Shown piece by piece: positions 1-12,660 of a DNA stretch of 64,000 nt; the stretch's first letter is position 1; every line of letters starts with the position of its first letter. Source of the DNA: Baylisascaris procyonis (taxonomy: Eukaryota > Nematoda > Chromadorea > Rhabditida > Ascarididae); contig JAZARR010000237.1 in NCBI GenBank assembly GCA_037389465.1, forward strand, positions 1,178,001 through 1,242,000, in the 5' to 3' direction. Under the pieces are notes generated by a model. The model had not been told where the DNA came from. It saw only the letters and a program-made list of their open reading frames with translations, and did not search any database. The position numbers were made by a program, and so were the translations under genes.

Positions 1-3000
1 CAGCTTGCAACAAATTATGATGCTCGCTGAGAGATCCAGAGAAAGAGTGACCTTATTTCTCACTACAAAAAAAAACACCGAAATTTCAACTCATAACAAG
101 TGATTATAGAATTCAGTTAAAGAATCAATAAGTGAATGGTGGAAAGAGTTCTCGCCGTAATATTCTCCAGAACTTCCTGGAAAAGCTTTCCACTTTATGT
201 ATTCATTTCTCATTGTTCGTTTTGATCAGTATGTCTTGGCAGATCTCTTTTCATGCTTCCTATTCAAACTGTTCGTCTTTCCATCCGTAAAGGTCGCATA
301 ATAGTCGGATAAAAAATCGCCCATATTTCACAACCTGCCCCTGGCTGTTGTTTTACAGTCATTCACTATCCGAAACTCCTTCATGCAAATGTGTTGCTTT
401 ATGGGAAGATAGAAAAAAGAGGACAGAGGCAATATTCATATTCCCAAGCGCACATATAACACAACCCAACCAGAAATAAGAAGTTATTAGCCTCGAAGAT
501 CTAGAAGAAGACAACCTTCCGTTATTTAAGAAGTAATGAGCAGAACGCATCATTAAAAACTAAGCGAATTTAGGAATACCGGTATAGGCGATGAGATTCT
601 ATGAGCAAAGAACCTTCTGTCAGCAGCATGTCGTGGAACATTAGCAGCTACTTCTCAGCCACAGAAAGTAAGCAATGAAAAAGACCAACTACTGTTTACT
701 ACTCCGATTAGCAGCAGCAGCTTAGGGTATCAAGCTGAAAGGCATAAATATCCAGCATCTTGTATATAACAGCTGTCGAGTCAGAGATGTTAACTTCTTG
801 ACCTCAGTGAATGCAAGGAGCGAAAATCATGAGAGACCAATCTGTGGCATAGGCAATGAATCGACTGTTAATCTTTTACCTTGCTCAAGAAGTGGTAACT
901 TAAACACACTACGACGGAGTTATCGCCTTGACAGGAAGTGCTCTGGAATACCGAACAGAAAGTTATGAGGAACAAAGCGTCTATCTATATACAACAACTG
1001 CTGATCACTTGCACAATCATCTGAGTTATGTGATGAACTCCCAGCTGCAATAAAAAAAAAAAATCAAATAGGGGTAACCACAAACAAAAAAGAGAGAACA
1101 CCAGCCAAGGAAGAGAGTACGGTTATTTTTTTGGACGGATACTGTGATAACAAATGAAACAATGGACGACAAAATAAATCATCTGTGGACAATACGCCAG
1201 GCGGTGATAAGATAAAGTTATCGCTTAATTTAGCCTTGTGGAATCTAGAAATATGAACAAACAATCATCGAATGGTCAGAAACTCCAAAAAGATTTGGAA
1301 TCCGCTAATGCGTGGAAAGAATTTTTGCATCCGTTAATCACGCTTTATGAACTGCTACTGATTCAAAGTGTAATTCTTTCAACATAACCTTGATTTGAAT
1401 GGCGAAAAAATAATTCATTGTCGAAATGCTCAAAATAGTCGATGCGTGAACAGCTGAAATTCCATTGAAGATGCTAGAAGTGAGCTTTAGCGGAATGTTT
1501 CGAAAAAAGCATTCGCATGGCGAAATACATAATCAGCATTAACGAGTCACTTATCCAATTCAACCTTTGAACACAGGATTTTCGAACTTGATCGAACGCG
1601 TTCAGGTTAATAAATGTAGTTATTTATTCAAAAGCATTTTGCGAAACTTGGACAAATGCTTCTTACATTACGGTGATGCATTTCGCTCGACAACATTTTT
1701 TCAACTTCTGAACGATTCGTATTGAAAAAAAACGCATGAAAGAGTAACAGCTAAAAAAGAAAACAATCATAAAATCGCTCTTTTTCAAAAAAAGGGTCAA
1801 GTCTGCGAGGTTTCCCACTACATTCATTATTCTTGCAATCTTTGATAGCAAAAATATAAAACAATCCAAATAATTCAAATTTAGAACAAGAATGGTGTTG
1901 TGATTTCATAGGAATACATTTGACGACAGTCTTGACGGTTTCTTTATTCGAAATGAACGCGTTTATGCCGAAAACCTTTTTCCACAACGACCAACATGTA
2001 ATTCCTTTAATTGTGGAAACTTTTAAAACATGAGAAAAAACTAATCGCTCCCATCCGCTCTCTTTCTTATCATTTGATGCTATTATTATCGTCATTCTCT
2101 CTTTGCTGTTCCCTTCGTTCTGTACCACAAATTCAACCCAATATCACTTTCTAAAAGAATCATCTGAACATATCCAAAAGAAAGGAAAACTTAACTCACC
2201 CAAAGAATGTAAGTTATTTCAAACGTGGCTCACTACTTCTTTATTTTTTTTTTTTTTGAGAAAGGAAAGATATTCAAGCGAACAACAACGAAAAGCAGAT
2301 ATGAAATCCTTCATTTTGGAATGGCCAAGCCAAATTCCTTCCTTCCCGGTGCACACGTAAACGAATAAGGGCCGAAACGTGTACACCTCTCAGGTCTTTG
2401 TTCTTTTCTTAGGATATCCTCTTTACAAATACGATCTATTTTTACTATCTTCTTGTTCATTTTTATATTTTATTTTGCACTCATAGTTCTTAAATAATCT
2501 CATGTTTTTAATTAATGGTGCATTTAAATAATATCCTCTAGGAGCGAGAAGAAAACGAGCAGCTCGAATTAAAGGTGAATAGTAGCCAATTTTTATCATA
2601 TCTTCGAAAACAGAGCTCAGTCTTAGAAGGAAAAAAAATGACTAGAAGGTACTTTCACTTGACAAGGACACTGAATTTATAAAGCAACATACTGTCTGTC
2701 TTTCGACCGCATGGAAGATTACTATAGACGAGAATAAAATCGCCTAATGATTTCTGAAGTGCCCTCGGCCTAAAGAAATGTGGGAACATGAGAACACCAA
2801 GACATCCTTATCTTTGGCTTCGTGCCTCATGGTTCCCTTGCTGGGTCAAGCATGAAAAAGAGCCGATCGCCGGAGCGTGTCACTGAAAACAACGGTCAAA
2901 AATGACATTAGCGAAATTTGTGTGCTCGAATTTTTTGTCTCCTAATATTTACGTTCGAACAATGGAAAAGGGTGTCAAGCTCGTAGAAATCAAGACCAGT

Positions 3001-3134
3001 TTTGAGGGAATGCGTTGCTCATTCCACCGTTTTGTGCACAGACACATCTGAAAGAGACGGCATTACCTCCCTCCCTACCTCAGTTGCACACCTTTCCTCC
3101 CTCCTACAACAGAAAATCAAATGCTAAGCAAAAA
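1..3134. other. AT-rich stretch, no supported gene
   Basis: No convincing exon or repeat family is seen here. The only weak hint is a short plus-strand frame near 630-670 that starts with ATG (MSWNISSYFSATE) and runs into a donor-like GTAAGC. It is too short to call. A more GC-rich patch lies at about 2770-2900 and may be part of, or flank, the retroelement LTR that begins near 3.28 kb. The left end of that LTR could not be located. Confidence 0.4.
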
Positions 3135-3139
3135 TCTCT

Positions 3140-3189
<50 letters not shown>

Positions 3190-3194
3190 AGAGA
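3135..3194. repeat. (TA)n microsatellite inside a perfect inverted repeat
   Basis: A (TA)n run of about 45 bases is bounded on the left by TCTCTGGA (3135-3142) and on the right by its exact reverse complement TCCAGAGA (3187-3194). The 60-base block is therefore a perfect palindrome. It lies just past the start of the Ty3/gypsy LTR and may have expanded within it. Confidence 0.9.
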
Positions 3195-3283
3195 AAAGGC
3201 GCAATATAATAGGGCAGAGAAGAACAGATATCACTGAGGTCGTATATGCAAATTGAGTCGTAGCGCGATCGTTCATCACAACA
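3195..3283 (-). mobile_element. Start of the 3' LTR of the Ty3/gypsy remnant
   Basis: Read on the minus strand, the sequence directly after the polypurine tract begins TGTTGTGATG, a common Ty3/gypsy LTR start with the required TG. Only the first 90 bases or so can be assigned, because the (TA)n array follows and no matching second LTR or CA-ending boundary was found in the window. The true LTR may run leftwards past the microsatellite. Confidence 0.6.
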
Positions 3284-3293
3284 CCTTCCCTTT
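3284..3293 (-). promoter_or_regulatory. Polypurine tract (plus-strand primer) of the gypsy element
   Basis: On the minus strand AAAGGGAAGG lies four bases after the TAA that closes the integrase frame (3298-3300) and directly before the LTR TG at 3283-3282. The order stop, polypurine tract, TGTTGTG is what a Ty3/gypsy 3' end should show. Confidence 0.75.
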
Positions 3294-3297
3294 CGAG

Positions 3298-4398
3298 TTA
3301 GGAACGGTGCGTCGTCTTTGTGGGATCCATGTGAAGACGAGTGGGAGCGCGGCGAGCACGTTTTGAGCGACGGAGGCAGACCAACGGCGTAGGATACTCT
3401 GGTACTGGATTTACGACGCTGGTGTCAGAGATGAACAGCGGCAGGTCGAATACGTCCAGCAATTGACCAAGAGTCGGCGTCTTTTTGCGCGATCGTAGCT
3501 GGTTGATGTGACGTGTCCAAAGAAAGTTTCCGCAACGCACAGAGTAGGTCGCGTTGCCAAATTTGCGTGCGACGGTGACGGGTGTCCAGGTGCTTTTCGG
3601 TCCTCGAAATCCTTGGCGCAGACGGCATCACCGACCTTGAAGTGGCGGAGACGAGCACCGTGGTGACGATTGAACTGTTCTTCCATTTTAACGTCGTGTA
3701 GTCTTATGACAGCGTCGGTCTGCGGCATCACCAGGTCGAAAACGGTACGCATTTGGGTGTAGTCCCTTTGAGCTGGAGTCAGAGTATGATTGGCATGGTA
3801 TACGGCCTTTTCCGATCCGTTCGGAAACCGATGTAACAGGACTGTTCCAATCCCATAGTTGGAGGTGTCTGCAGCGACGACCATTGGCAGGTTGAGATTG
3901 AAGTGTGTTAGGAGCAAATCCGATGCCAGCGTTGCCCTTAATGTGATCAAAGGAAGATTGGCACTGTGGTGTCCATTTGTAGGCCATGTCCTTCTTGGTA
4001 AGGACGTCTAATGGAATGCGTAGCTTGTGTAGATCCTTGACGAATGTCCCGTAGAAATTAACGAGACCGAGAAAAGCGCGAAGCTGGCTGACGTCCTTCG
4101 GAGGTGGCACCTTGTGGATTGCCTCGATCTTCGATGGGTCGGGACGTCGTCCTTCGGCATTGACCACGAAGCCAAGGTAGTTGATCTCCGTCTTCAGGAA
4201 GGCAAACTTCTCCAGAAGAACACGAATTCCATAGTTGTGAATTCTCTGAAGAAGAGCCTCGAGACGTCTATTGGGTTTGCTGATGGTTCTGCCAGTGATA
4301 ATAATGTCGTCGAGATATGCGACATCACCAATGAGTTCAGCGACGAGTGTGTCCATTTGTTGTTGGAAGATGCCGGGAGCGAGCTCTACCGCAAAAGT
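3298..4398 (-). pseudogene. pol: Ty3/gypsy pol remnant: RT palm/thumb, RNase H start, integrase tail
   Basis: This is a decayed retrotransposon polyprotein on the minus strand. From about 4398 to 3945 it encodes the second half of reverse transcriptase: the motif APGIFQQQMD, then the catalytic YLDDIIITG box, then the thumb motif FLGLVNFYGTFV. The RT is cut off upstream of the palm, so the first catalytic block is missing. Near 3940 the frame shifts into an RNase H start (VVAADTSNYGIG, 3950-3753). At about 3752 the sequence jumps directly to the C-terminal part of integrase (FNRHHGARLRHFKVGDAV), so most of RNase H and the whole zinc and DDE core of integrase are absent. A second frameshift near 3597 restores the tail with WTRHINQLR, ending in a basic Arg/Ser stretch and TAA at 3298. 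The copy cannot be active. Confidence 0.93.
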
Positions 4399-4745
4399 GT
4401 AATTTTCTTTTACAATATATAATTTTTGAAAATATTTTTCTGTCAGGAATATTCCATAGTGAGGATCTCCACTGACGTTATTTTATATAAGGTGAGCGCA
4501 AATTCCATGAGAAAGAACGGCACATAAGCACATAAATTGAAAACATACTTTGTTTCCTTTTCACTGCCGCTCTTTAGCAAACGAAAAAGTTGCGCTAGCA
4601 TAACTAGCGCATTAACGCTGCATCCATATAACTTTGCGTAATTATTCATGAGCCAGGTCACCTGGAATTCTTCTATAAAGGCGCCATGAAGGTTCAATTT
4701 CAAACGAGTATTCAATTTATAATGAGCAGTTTTTTAAGATGCAGC
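4399..4745. other. Flank of the gypsy remnant, no supported gene
   Basis: The element breaks off abruptly at about 4398 into AT-rich sequence. A 90-codon minus-strand frame (4443-4715) contains no recognisable motif and no clear splice borders, and is treated as chance. Confidence 0.4.
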
Positions 4746-4779
4746 TCGGAGTGAATCTAATAATTACTTTACATCAAGT

Positions 4780-4900
4780 AAGCGAGATGAAGCGTGAAGT
4801 TAGGCTTCAAAAAATGTAGGTCGTTTTGTGGACGACAGAAAGACTGCTAGTTCGAATTCACGCCGTTGTCTGTCTTTTCTCCATCTCTCCTACAAAAGAC
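4780..4900 (+). repeat. Possible tRNA-derived SINE fragment
   Basis: A B-box-like sequence CTAGTTCGAATTC lies at 4847-4859, followed by a pyrimidine-rich stretch (TCTTTTCTCCATCTCTCC). The 29.6 kb copy has a closely similar arrangement (CTAGTTCGAACTG followed by CGCCGCTTCATCTTTCC). The A box is poor. This looks like one member of a dispersed family, not a tRNA gene. Confidence 0.35.
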
Positions 4901-4929
4901 GCTGTTCTTGTTTCCTCTACGGCATGCTG

Positions 4930-7900
4930 CAGTAGTTACGCAAACACTCGAAAGCTAACTTTAAAGCATCAAAGTTAATACGTTGAGGGGCAGTGATTGA
5001 AACTTTTCCTCTTGTGCTGAGTTAAATATGCAAGCAATACTGCGTACTTTGCCAGCTTTACTTAATCGACATGCCTTGTTGTGCAAGCTGGAAATTCTAG
5101 CAAAAATATATATGTCATTCTAGCATCGAAGGGGACAACAAAGTTCTAACGACCTTTACGGACTACTAGCTGCGACGCACAATTACGCTGCACTTCCCGT
5201 AAAGTGCCGAAAGCTAAAGTCTAGCGCCTTATTGCCCATATGATTGCACCTAGAAATAGTGAACTTTGCACTATTTGTGCGATCGAGAGGAAGGGCAGAT
5301 GAGAGCAAAGAGACAGCGCCTAGCGTTGTGTCGTCTAACCTATTTGCATCAATCAAGGTAGACAACACTTGAATCCCACCTCAAATTTTCAAATGCAAAT
5401 TCTTCGCATCTTCTTTCATTCACTAACATCTTCTTATTATAGAAGGTTTGTTTTTGTACCATTAATGCATAACTGCAAATAAAACATTAAAAAAACAACT
5501 CCATCAAGTAAATGAGCCTGCTCATGAAGAACAAATAGTTGATGATATAAAAAGCGCATGGCGAATGTTTATTAGTATACTTTTACATCAAATAAAATCA
5601 CGATCAACGGGGCGATTATGTTATTAAATGAGTTGCACTTGAGTGTAGAAAAAGTGCAAACGTTCACCCTCATTATAAATTGGTTGATATCACCAATATA
5701 TATTAGAGTGTAAAATACACTCGAAGGTATGGGATTTGGTTATGAAATAAATCATACACCCACATGGAAATCATGATAGGTCATAATGATAAAAGCACAG
5801 AGAACTACCATGAATCATAAAATACGAAATATCACATTAAGATGATGAAATAAGTCTAGTTCAATCATATATATAAATTTCTTGCCCACCGTAAAATCTC
5901 ATTGATGATTTAATTTATGCAAACTTCCTATTTCTTCTCCACCATTTGCCAATTTTAGCTGAAATTGCCCACAGTAAAGATTCTCCGCATTGTCCGTACT
6001 TTGCATTTTTTGCTCAGCCTTTTCAAATTTTCAAAGTCCTCACAACGCTTAATGCCATTAACACTTCCTATGCACATCGAACGCATTTTGCAATCAAATG
6101 TGCAGTTGCCACTGTAGTCTATTCTTTTGAGAAGTAGGCGAATTTTGCTCATCTTGACCAATTTCTCAAGAGCTTACCGCAAACGTACGCTAATGAGTTT
6201 CTAAAGATAGACTTCAACCTTCCTCGCCACAACAACTTTTCCGTCGATGTTCTTCAAAGTGGTGCAGATGAAATAACGTAAGTGATGAGCGAAATCTGAT
6301 AGCATAATCGAAAGAATTCTTCCGCAGTTAAATAACTGCATTATTTTTGCACCGGGAAGATCTTCACTTAGATGCTACAAAGTGTCCGTTGCGGCTAACC
6401 GATTTGTAGCCTTGTTCCACAGACTATGAGAATAAAAGATAATGGGGCTAGTACACTCCTAACACAAACCTAACAAAGCGGTTGTTGTGTTAATGTTATA
6501 TTGAATAAATTTGGTTGTGGAATATCAAACAAATGTGACTAAAATGACAGCGCATTGAAACGAGCAAAGAAGGCGATTACTTATGCCCTTTTTCCACATC
6601 AGAGATCTCTTTTTACGACATCAAAGGCGCTATTTAAGCGAAGTGATAAATTGCGTACCGTTAATAACAATATCAGTTAATTTTTTAGAACTCATTGAGA
6701 ATATTCACTGATACAACCTTTATGAAATTGCCATACTGAAGACCATGATTACCATGACCCGCCTTCCCCGGCCACCTGAACCCCTCCCTACGACCTTCCC
6801 CTCCTCTCACTCAGTCCATCTGCGCGCCTAGCTACGGAGGAAACTTTTAGAATTTCGGTAGCTTTAAAAGCTCATTTTCACTAGAATAGGGAGTTACAAC
6901 GTCGAGAAAATCCATATAAATGTGAGGCTTCTTCCAGAGCACCCTACAGGAATGGGACTGTAATCTCATAAACCATTTTTCATTGGCAAACTGTTGCAAG
7001 CTGTTCCTACGAACTGAAGTCTTAAACAACTGAGTGAAATTTGCCACCTCTCAACATCAGCAACACACCAAAAAGAACATCCCACAATTCAGCAACGGAG
7101 AAGAATAAGGCATAGTCCTCGCCATTATTTGTCGGAAATAACGACCCTCTTTACTAGATGTGCATGTTTAGCTTCGCAGTGCACGATACTACAAAAAATC
7201 ATATTTGCCCCCAAAAAGTCGGAGGAAACTGACTGATGGATTTAAAGCGGCTCATATGCACCAGAAAATTACAGTATGGCTGCCCTTGTCTTTGAGAATT
7301 CAAGATAGACGAAATACGAAGGATAGCACAAACGTGGCACATTAGACCTATTCGTAATTCCAACATTTTCCTTCGACGGCTTTATGTTGCGCAGGTGTAA
7401 TCCACTTCATCACATAAGTTTCCGAGTGAGAAAAAATTTTTAAAGCTTGAAACAGCACGAAGTTGTTTCCCTATTTTTTCTCTGTTCTTTCCCGATACTG
7501 GGATGGTGATGTTGGGAAAAAAAATAATCCAATCATTGGAATGGCGATAAGATCGAATTTTTTGTAGTGAACAGTAAGAAGTTCAAAATTTTCAACTGCT
7601 TGCATACTTGATAAAAATTTGAAGTGTTTTGATAGTTTAGGTAGGAATTTTTTGCAGCGAACTGCTTAAACATTCAGAAGCCAAACACACCTGCAGCATT
7701 TTCGTCAGAATTTGTTGAAGATTTGATCTTTGGTCGAGAGAGAACTTTTCAGTCTTACAAAATATGAAACCTTTAACGATTAGAGAACAATTAAGAGACG
7801 ATTTCTTTAGGACGGCAGCCGACTGGTCATATATTACATAAATATATCATGAAAAGTTGCAAATCTGTCCTAATTGTTCATCTCTTAGCGCGTATAATCC

Positions 7901-9323
7901 ATAAAATACAACTTTTTAAAGTGCGAGATGAGGAGCACATTCTAACAGCGATATCTTGAAGAATTTCTATGAAATCAAACTTTGGATCGATTCATATCAC
8001 TGCATCACGTTCACAAATTGTATCCGCATTCACTATTTAAAGTGCACTGAAGAGCAACTGTAAGTCTGATTACGCCATATGAGTGTAGTGAATGATTATT
8101 ATCTGAAATTAATTAACTCCCATAGTCAATGAATGTTCCAATCTCGATGTCAAGGGATTTGAATCGTTTGTTCATTAGTTTTCTCTAGTCGTTTTTCACG
8201 AACTGATTCGACAAAATCTAAATTGACATTTTATTCTTAAAGCGCAAAATCCAGGACTGGTACCCATAATTTACAAAGAGGTAATCTATGATTAACAAAA
8301 GTGCTTTGTACATGAAAATTTCTTTCATATTTTTAAGTAAGAAACGGAAATCTGGCTGAAAACTTTTCTCAACGCAATAAAGTATGCTAACAAAAATTCA
8401 ATCTGTAGCTATGTGGATTTCACTTTTTTTCCGAACTACTCGAGAATTCTTCTTAACGGTAGAACGCGTTTTGTCGCATAGAAAAGAGCTTCTGTTCATA
8501 TTCAGGGTAAGTTGAATTCATAGAGTATTCATATTGAAAGAAGTTGTAAAGAACAGCGAAAAAAACAGGGATTAATTGCGCATCTTTTCGATTTGTGCTG
8601 CCGCATCTTCACCAAAAACAGCAAGACCTAGATAAAAGCAATTCAAGCACACTGTAGCTAAACGATTCCGAAACGATTCTTGCCTCGCGAAGAACTGTGC
8701 AAAGTGGTACGCTTATCATTTACATTAATCTGAATGGATGGGTCCCTGTTCCTGCAGCAAGTTTCATTATCTATATATTACAACTATTCTCATAAACTAA
8801 GATAGAACGCCATCCCCCAAGCAAGACATTATAACCATCTATTAATACTCTAGCGTTAAAATGAGCATACATCCAAGACAGCATTGTAAAACGATTAGAA
8901 AATCCAGTCCTATACGCCAATCATGGTCGACCATAAGACATAAGCATCACATTTATACGGCTACATTACTGCGCTGCCAAGAATGTGGAAATAGAAGCGA
9001 AACATTACAAATGGAAGCAATAATCCACTCATCTGTGTCAAATCGAGTAAGGATAGAACAAAGCATACCAGTTTTGAGAGAATAAATTCAAGCCAATCGC
9101 AATGAACGATGGCGAACAGTCATAAACCTTCAAGTTCCAACTTTCAGTTCCCTTCCCCATCCTTGCAAATTTGCATACCTGACACGGGCTCAAAATTTCA
9201 ATCCATAGAGGTAGTTGATCTGCTCAAATCTGCTAGATGCTCATACCTGACGGAAATTACTGAACACATCTACCTATAATGGATTCAGCAAATTGGTGAG
9301 TGTGTTGTGGCTAAATTACAATC

Positions 9324-9363
<40 letters not shown>

Positions 9364-10470
9364 AATGGCGTGAATGCGGTCTTAATTCACGTGATCGGAA
9401 GTTACTCAGTGAACAGATCAGCTATTCCACGCAATTACATCAAACTAACTTAGTAAGTCACAAAACAGCCATTCCAGCTCGATGTGTTAATTTTACGCAG
9501 CACCTAAATATCCCAAGTGAAGCCAATTGCAGTTGTTAACTGTAAACAAGTAGCAAACTAATAGCAATCAGATTTTTAACTGTGGAAAAAATGAAACCAG
9601 CTGAGAATCATAAGCTGCTGATCAAAGTGCATAACGTCTGTGCTGATTTGGAAAAAAAAAGAGGCAATTATTGCGCAGCTGTGTTAATTGTGTGAAAATA
9701 TCGCACCAAAATGATCCACGAAGTGAGTAGTCAAAAGCAGCAATACCTAGAGAAAAGTGCGATAAAACTTTGAAAAACCTATTATGGAAGGCTGTCACCT
9801 CACTACAAAGGAATCATCTCCAAAGAAATCAGCTTTTCGTGGCAGTGCAACTACCATAATTTATACTCCACCTGAAGACTTGACCATTACGATATTCACT
9901 CAAAAATAGAATCCTCGAATTGCTAAATTTCTCAGAGTGCTAAAAAGTAGAAGCCGAGGAGGAGTTTCCCAAAAAAAAGTGCTAAGGCTTATCTAAAACA
10001 TTTTTACTTAGCGTTTAAGAGTACTTCTGAGGGCCGAATAAAATTCCACAACTCCCCCAACTATCGACCTTACTCGATTGAAAAACGCGATGAATATACA
10101 TACGGAAACAGCAACCAGAAGCGTGAGATGAATCGCTGAGCGGGATTCGAAAACCAATTCGAACGCTCTGGCAGCAGTAAAACGCACTATACATTACTCG
10201 GTATTTAGTTACTGAAGTATCTTCTATATGTATTTTAAGACTGCATTTAAGAGTGAAAAATATAACGTTTCAAACAAGCTGAAAGCACACACCATAACAA
10301 TGCTCAGTTGAGCAAGGGATAAAAAGGTCAATTAAATTTTAAAGATCGTTGCCCACTATTACATGAGAATTTCGTATTTCAAACAAATCAAGAAGCGTGA
10401 AAAAAAAATTCCACTTCGTTGAAGCAATGGAACATTGAATCGCAACAGTAGGGAGCAATATTTCTTTCAC
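4930..10470. other. AT-rich stretch with weak open frames only
   Basis: No gene can be supported. Noted but uncertain: a minus-strand frame at 5183-5368 with acceptor-like and donor-like borders; a Cys-rich minus frame at 5955-6161 (motif NCTFDCKMRSMC) without good splice sites; a GC-rich Pro-rich patch at 6740-6840; and a short (TA)n array at 9327-9361. Everything else is low-complexity AT-rich DNA. Confidence 0.4.
9327..9361. repeat. (TA)n microsatellite
   Basis: An uninterrupted TA dinucleotide run of about 35 bases. It has no flanking inverted repeat, unlike the array at 3.1 kb. Confidence 0.95.
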
Positions 10471-10479
10471 TGGTTGTTT

Positions 10480-10782
10480 TCAGAGTTGTTCACAATCATC
10501 ACAATATTTTTGTCTAATTGGATGCTTTTCCAACTTTGATTTCAACTTGCCCAACCAACTTTTCAACCCAATTAAAACTTCAATTTGCCCGCTAGAAGTA
10601 AAATAGTGATTTAACCTTAAGAAGTTACTAACTTCAACTTCTCTTCTCGACCTTTCAAATATACGTGAATCCCTTAACTGCAAAAAGAACAATCGAAATG
10701 TTTGCTCACGGTCTAGTTTTGTACTTTGATTCATTTTCGGTAGCGCACCTTCGTGGCTCATAATTGCACGGAAGCAGCACAT
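10480..10782 (-). CDS. Uncertain 100-codon open frame
   Basis: A minus-strand open frame from ATG to TGA whose composition looks fairly protein-like: charged, with few runs, and with segments such as KLDREQTFRLFF and WLGKLKSKLEKH. It contains no recognised domain, no signal peptide and no membrane segment. It could be a small single-exon gene, a fragment of an exon, or chance, since frames of this length occur randomly in a window of this size. Confidence 0.2.
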   Translation of the reverse strand: MCCFRAIMSHEGALPKMNQSTKLDREQTFRLFFLQLRDSRIFERSRREVEVSNFLRLNHYFTSSGQIEVLIGLKSWLGKLKSKLEKHPIRQKYCDDCEQL

Positions 10783-10938
10783 CTATGCGATATTTTCAAT
10801 AGCAGGGAATTTATTTTGTCGAAAGATTGAAATCAAAGAAGAAAGGAAGAAGAGAACCATTCAATTAAAGAATTTGCGGATGAATATTTTGGATAAAACA
10901 CAAAATACTAGACCATCAAAAAAACAGACATCAAACCA

Positions 10939-11169
10939 ATGAAGAGAAATGCATATAACTTTGTTCAGTGGTTGGCTGCAAAATTGGCCGAATCACTGAG
11001 AGGGCATATTGCAACAGCTGATGAAAATGATAGGGTGCAAAACTACAATAACAAAATAATAGCTTCATTTCAACATGCAAAGGGAAGCTTTGTCAACCTT
11101 GTAGAAAAAAAAAATGTTAGCAACAGTTGCTGCGTCGCGAGATTTATAGTCGCCAAAGGCAGGAAGTGA
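10939..11169 (+). CDS. Uncertain 76-codon open frame
   Basis: A plus-strand frame from ATG to TGA with an amphipathic-looking N-terminal half (NFVQWLAAKLAESLRGHI). A poly-A run inside the frame near 11107 weakens the case. No domain is recognised and no partner exon was found. Confidence 0.2.
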   Translation: MKRNAYNFVQWLAAKLAESLRGHIATADENDRVQNYNNKIIASFQHAKGSFVNLVEKKNVSNSCCVARFIVAKGRK

Positions 11170-11932
11170 CCTAACAAAATATCACTTGCTGAATAGTGGC
11201 GCCGCATACTTGCAATAAGCAGATATGACATTTAATGAGTGACAACCTAGTGTGCCGAGAATGAAGGTAGCTATTAGACTAGGTGTTAAAGGAATATCGC
11301 TAATGATAAGCAAATTGCCAAGTACGAACTTTTAAATTTATTAAGAGTGCATGGTTGTAACGAAGAGGGCACTCAAGGGAACGATCAAGCTAAATTGCTT
11401 GTTTTGACAGATTTTCCGAACTAGAAACACCCTTAACGATTTACTGTTCTGTACTTTCCTCATCAAGCCTTGTACTTTCTTCTCCATCTCTCAACGTTTT
11501 CTGTCCCCTCATATTCTCAATTCCCTTCCAAGCAGCATAGCAGCATATAGCAGAAGCGATCGTTCACCAAGTATTTTTCAAGCCTTTAATATTATTTCAC
11601 TAATGTCATGTAAACACTTCAAAATTTTAAGGAGTGAAATCCGACTAGCTCCCCCAAAAAAATTAAATCCGCAGAGAAGTTCTTCACTAATAAGCAATCT
11701 TTTTAAGGCCAGCCGTGCATCGCAAGTTCCTACTGCGGAATGTTCTATTCATTTCATTTCCTCTCCAGCAATTTTTCGAATAAAGAAGCTGATATAATAG
11801 TAATGTTAGGAAATCGTGTTTTTAAACTGAATAATTTGAAAAATGAACCAATAATCTCTTAATGCATAATCTAAAGATAAATGAAAATAATTACTAACAA
11901 AAAGGAGTCATATACAGAAACAATAATTAAAC

Positions 11933-12129
11933 CTGTGAGAATGAAACGTGAAACGAACTGTTGGCGTTATTGTTGGGCAGTGGCGTTTGTTGTACATACA
12001 TGTTGGCGTGTTGGTTAATAAGGCCCGCCAGATTAATCGGTGCGCTGCAGTCGACGTTATTTGCCGGTGTACTGACACTCGCATCCGATGCTGCCGTTGG
12101 TTCTTGTGCTGAGTAGGAGGACGCCGTTT
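11933..12129 (-). CDS. Exon of a minus-strand gene, low-complexity Ser/Asn/Gln-rich segment
   Basis: This 197-nt island is clearly more GC-rich than its surroundings. On the minus strand it is bounded by an acceptor (TTTTAATTTAG, ending at 12130) and a donor (TCTCACAG|GTT, GT at 12932 minus 1000, i.e. 11932-11931). One frame stays open for 65 codons after two leading bases, so the entering intron is phase 1 and the leaving one phase 0. The peptide is rich in Ser, Ala, Asn and Gln (SSYSAQEPTAASDASVST, then CSAPINLAGLINQHANMY, then PLPNNNANSS), typical of disordered regions of regulators. It carries the motif P-I-N-L. Its entry phase and reading fit the exon at 27.0-27.2 kb. The next downstream exon was not found. 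The gene is not identified. Confidence 0.6.
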
Positions 12130-12579
12130 CTAAATTAAAATTTATCTATTTACTGTTTAATATTATTGTCTAATCGCAGCAATCCCAGTAACCCATGCAA
12201 TTTTCGTTTGTACAATGATCTATCACCTCGCTCATTGCAATAATCGTCTAACTATTCGTTGAACAGCAATTCGTATTTCGACCGAAGAAAACCAGCTTAT
12301 GAGAGTCGCTCACGTAGTGGGTGTGGAAGAAAATCTAAAAGCCGGTAAATGAGAAATAAAACCATTGAAAACTGATCCCGTAATTCAGCACTACAACTTG
12401 TAACTTACGGCGGAAGTCGTGTATCTTTCAGTAACAAAACGTTATATTCCAATTTTCTTTCAGCACCCACTAACAATGGAATAGAGTATTTTTGAATTCA
12501 TCACATACTTGAACCGACCTGGGCAATTCATTAACTAACTCCCAATATTTTTCGAACAAGGTAGTAACAAGCCTCGCAT

Positions 12580-12660
12580 GCTAATTCCACGGTTCAGAGT
12601 TCAAGCCATTTTGTCCTCGAAGCGTACTAACACCGCGTTACCAAAACGCCCTCTACATGT
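12580..12660 (-). repeat. Possible tRNA-derived SINE fragment
   Basis: On the minus strand a weak A-box (GCGGTGTTAGTACGC) is followed about 14 bases later by a B-box-like GGCTTGAACTC. The region is GC-richer than its surroundings. The tRNA fold is not intact, so this is at best a decayed tRNA-derived repeat. Confidence 0.25.

Noticed and set aside
3298..4398. Reading the gypsy remnant as a domesticated host gene
   Set aside because: Two frameshifts, a missing RT start and a deleted integrase core leave no long intact frame to be under selection.
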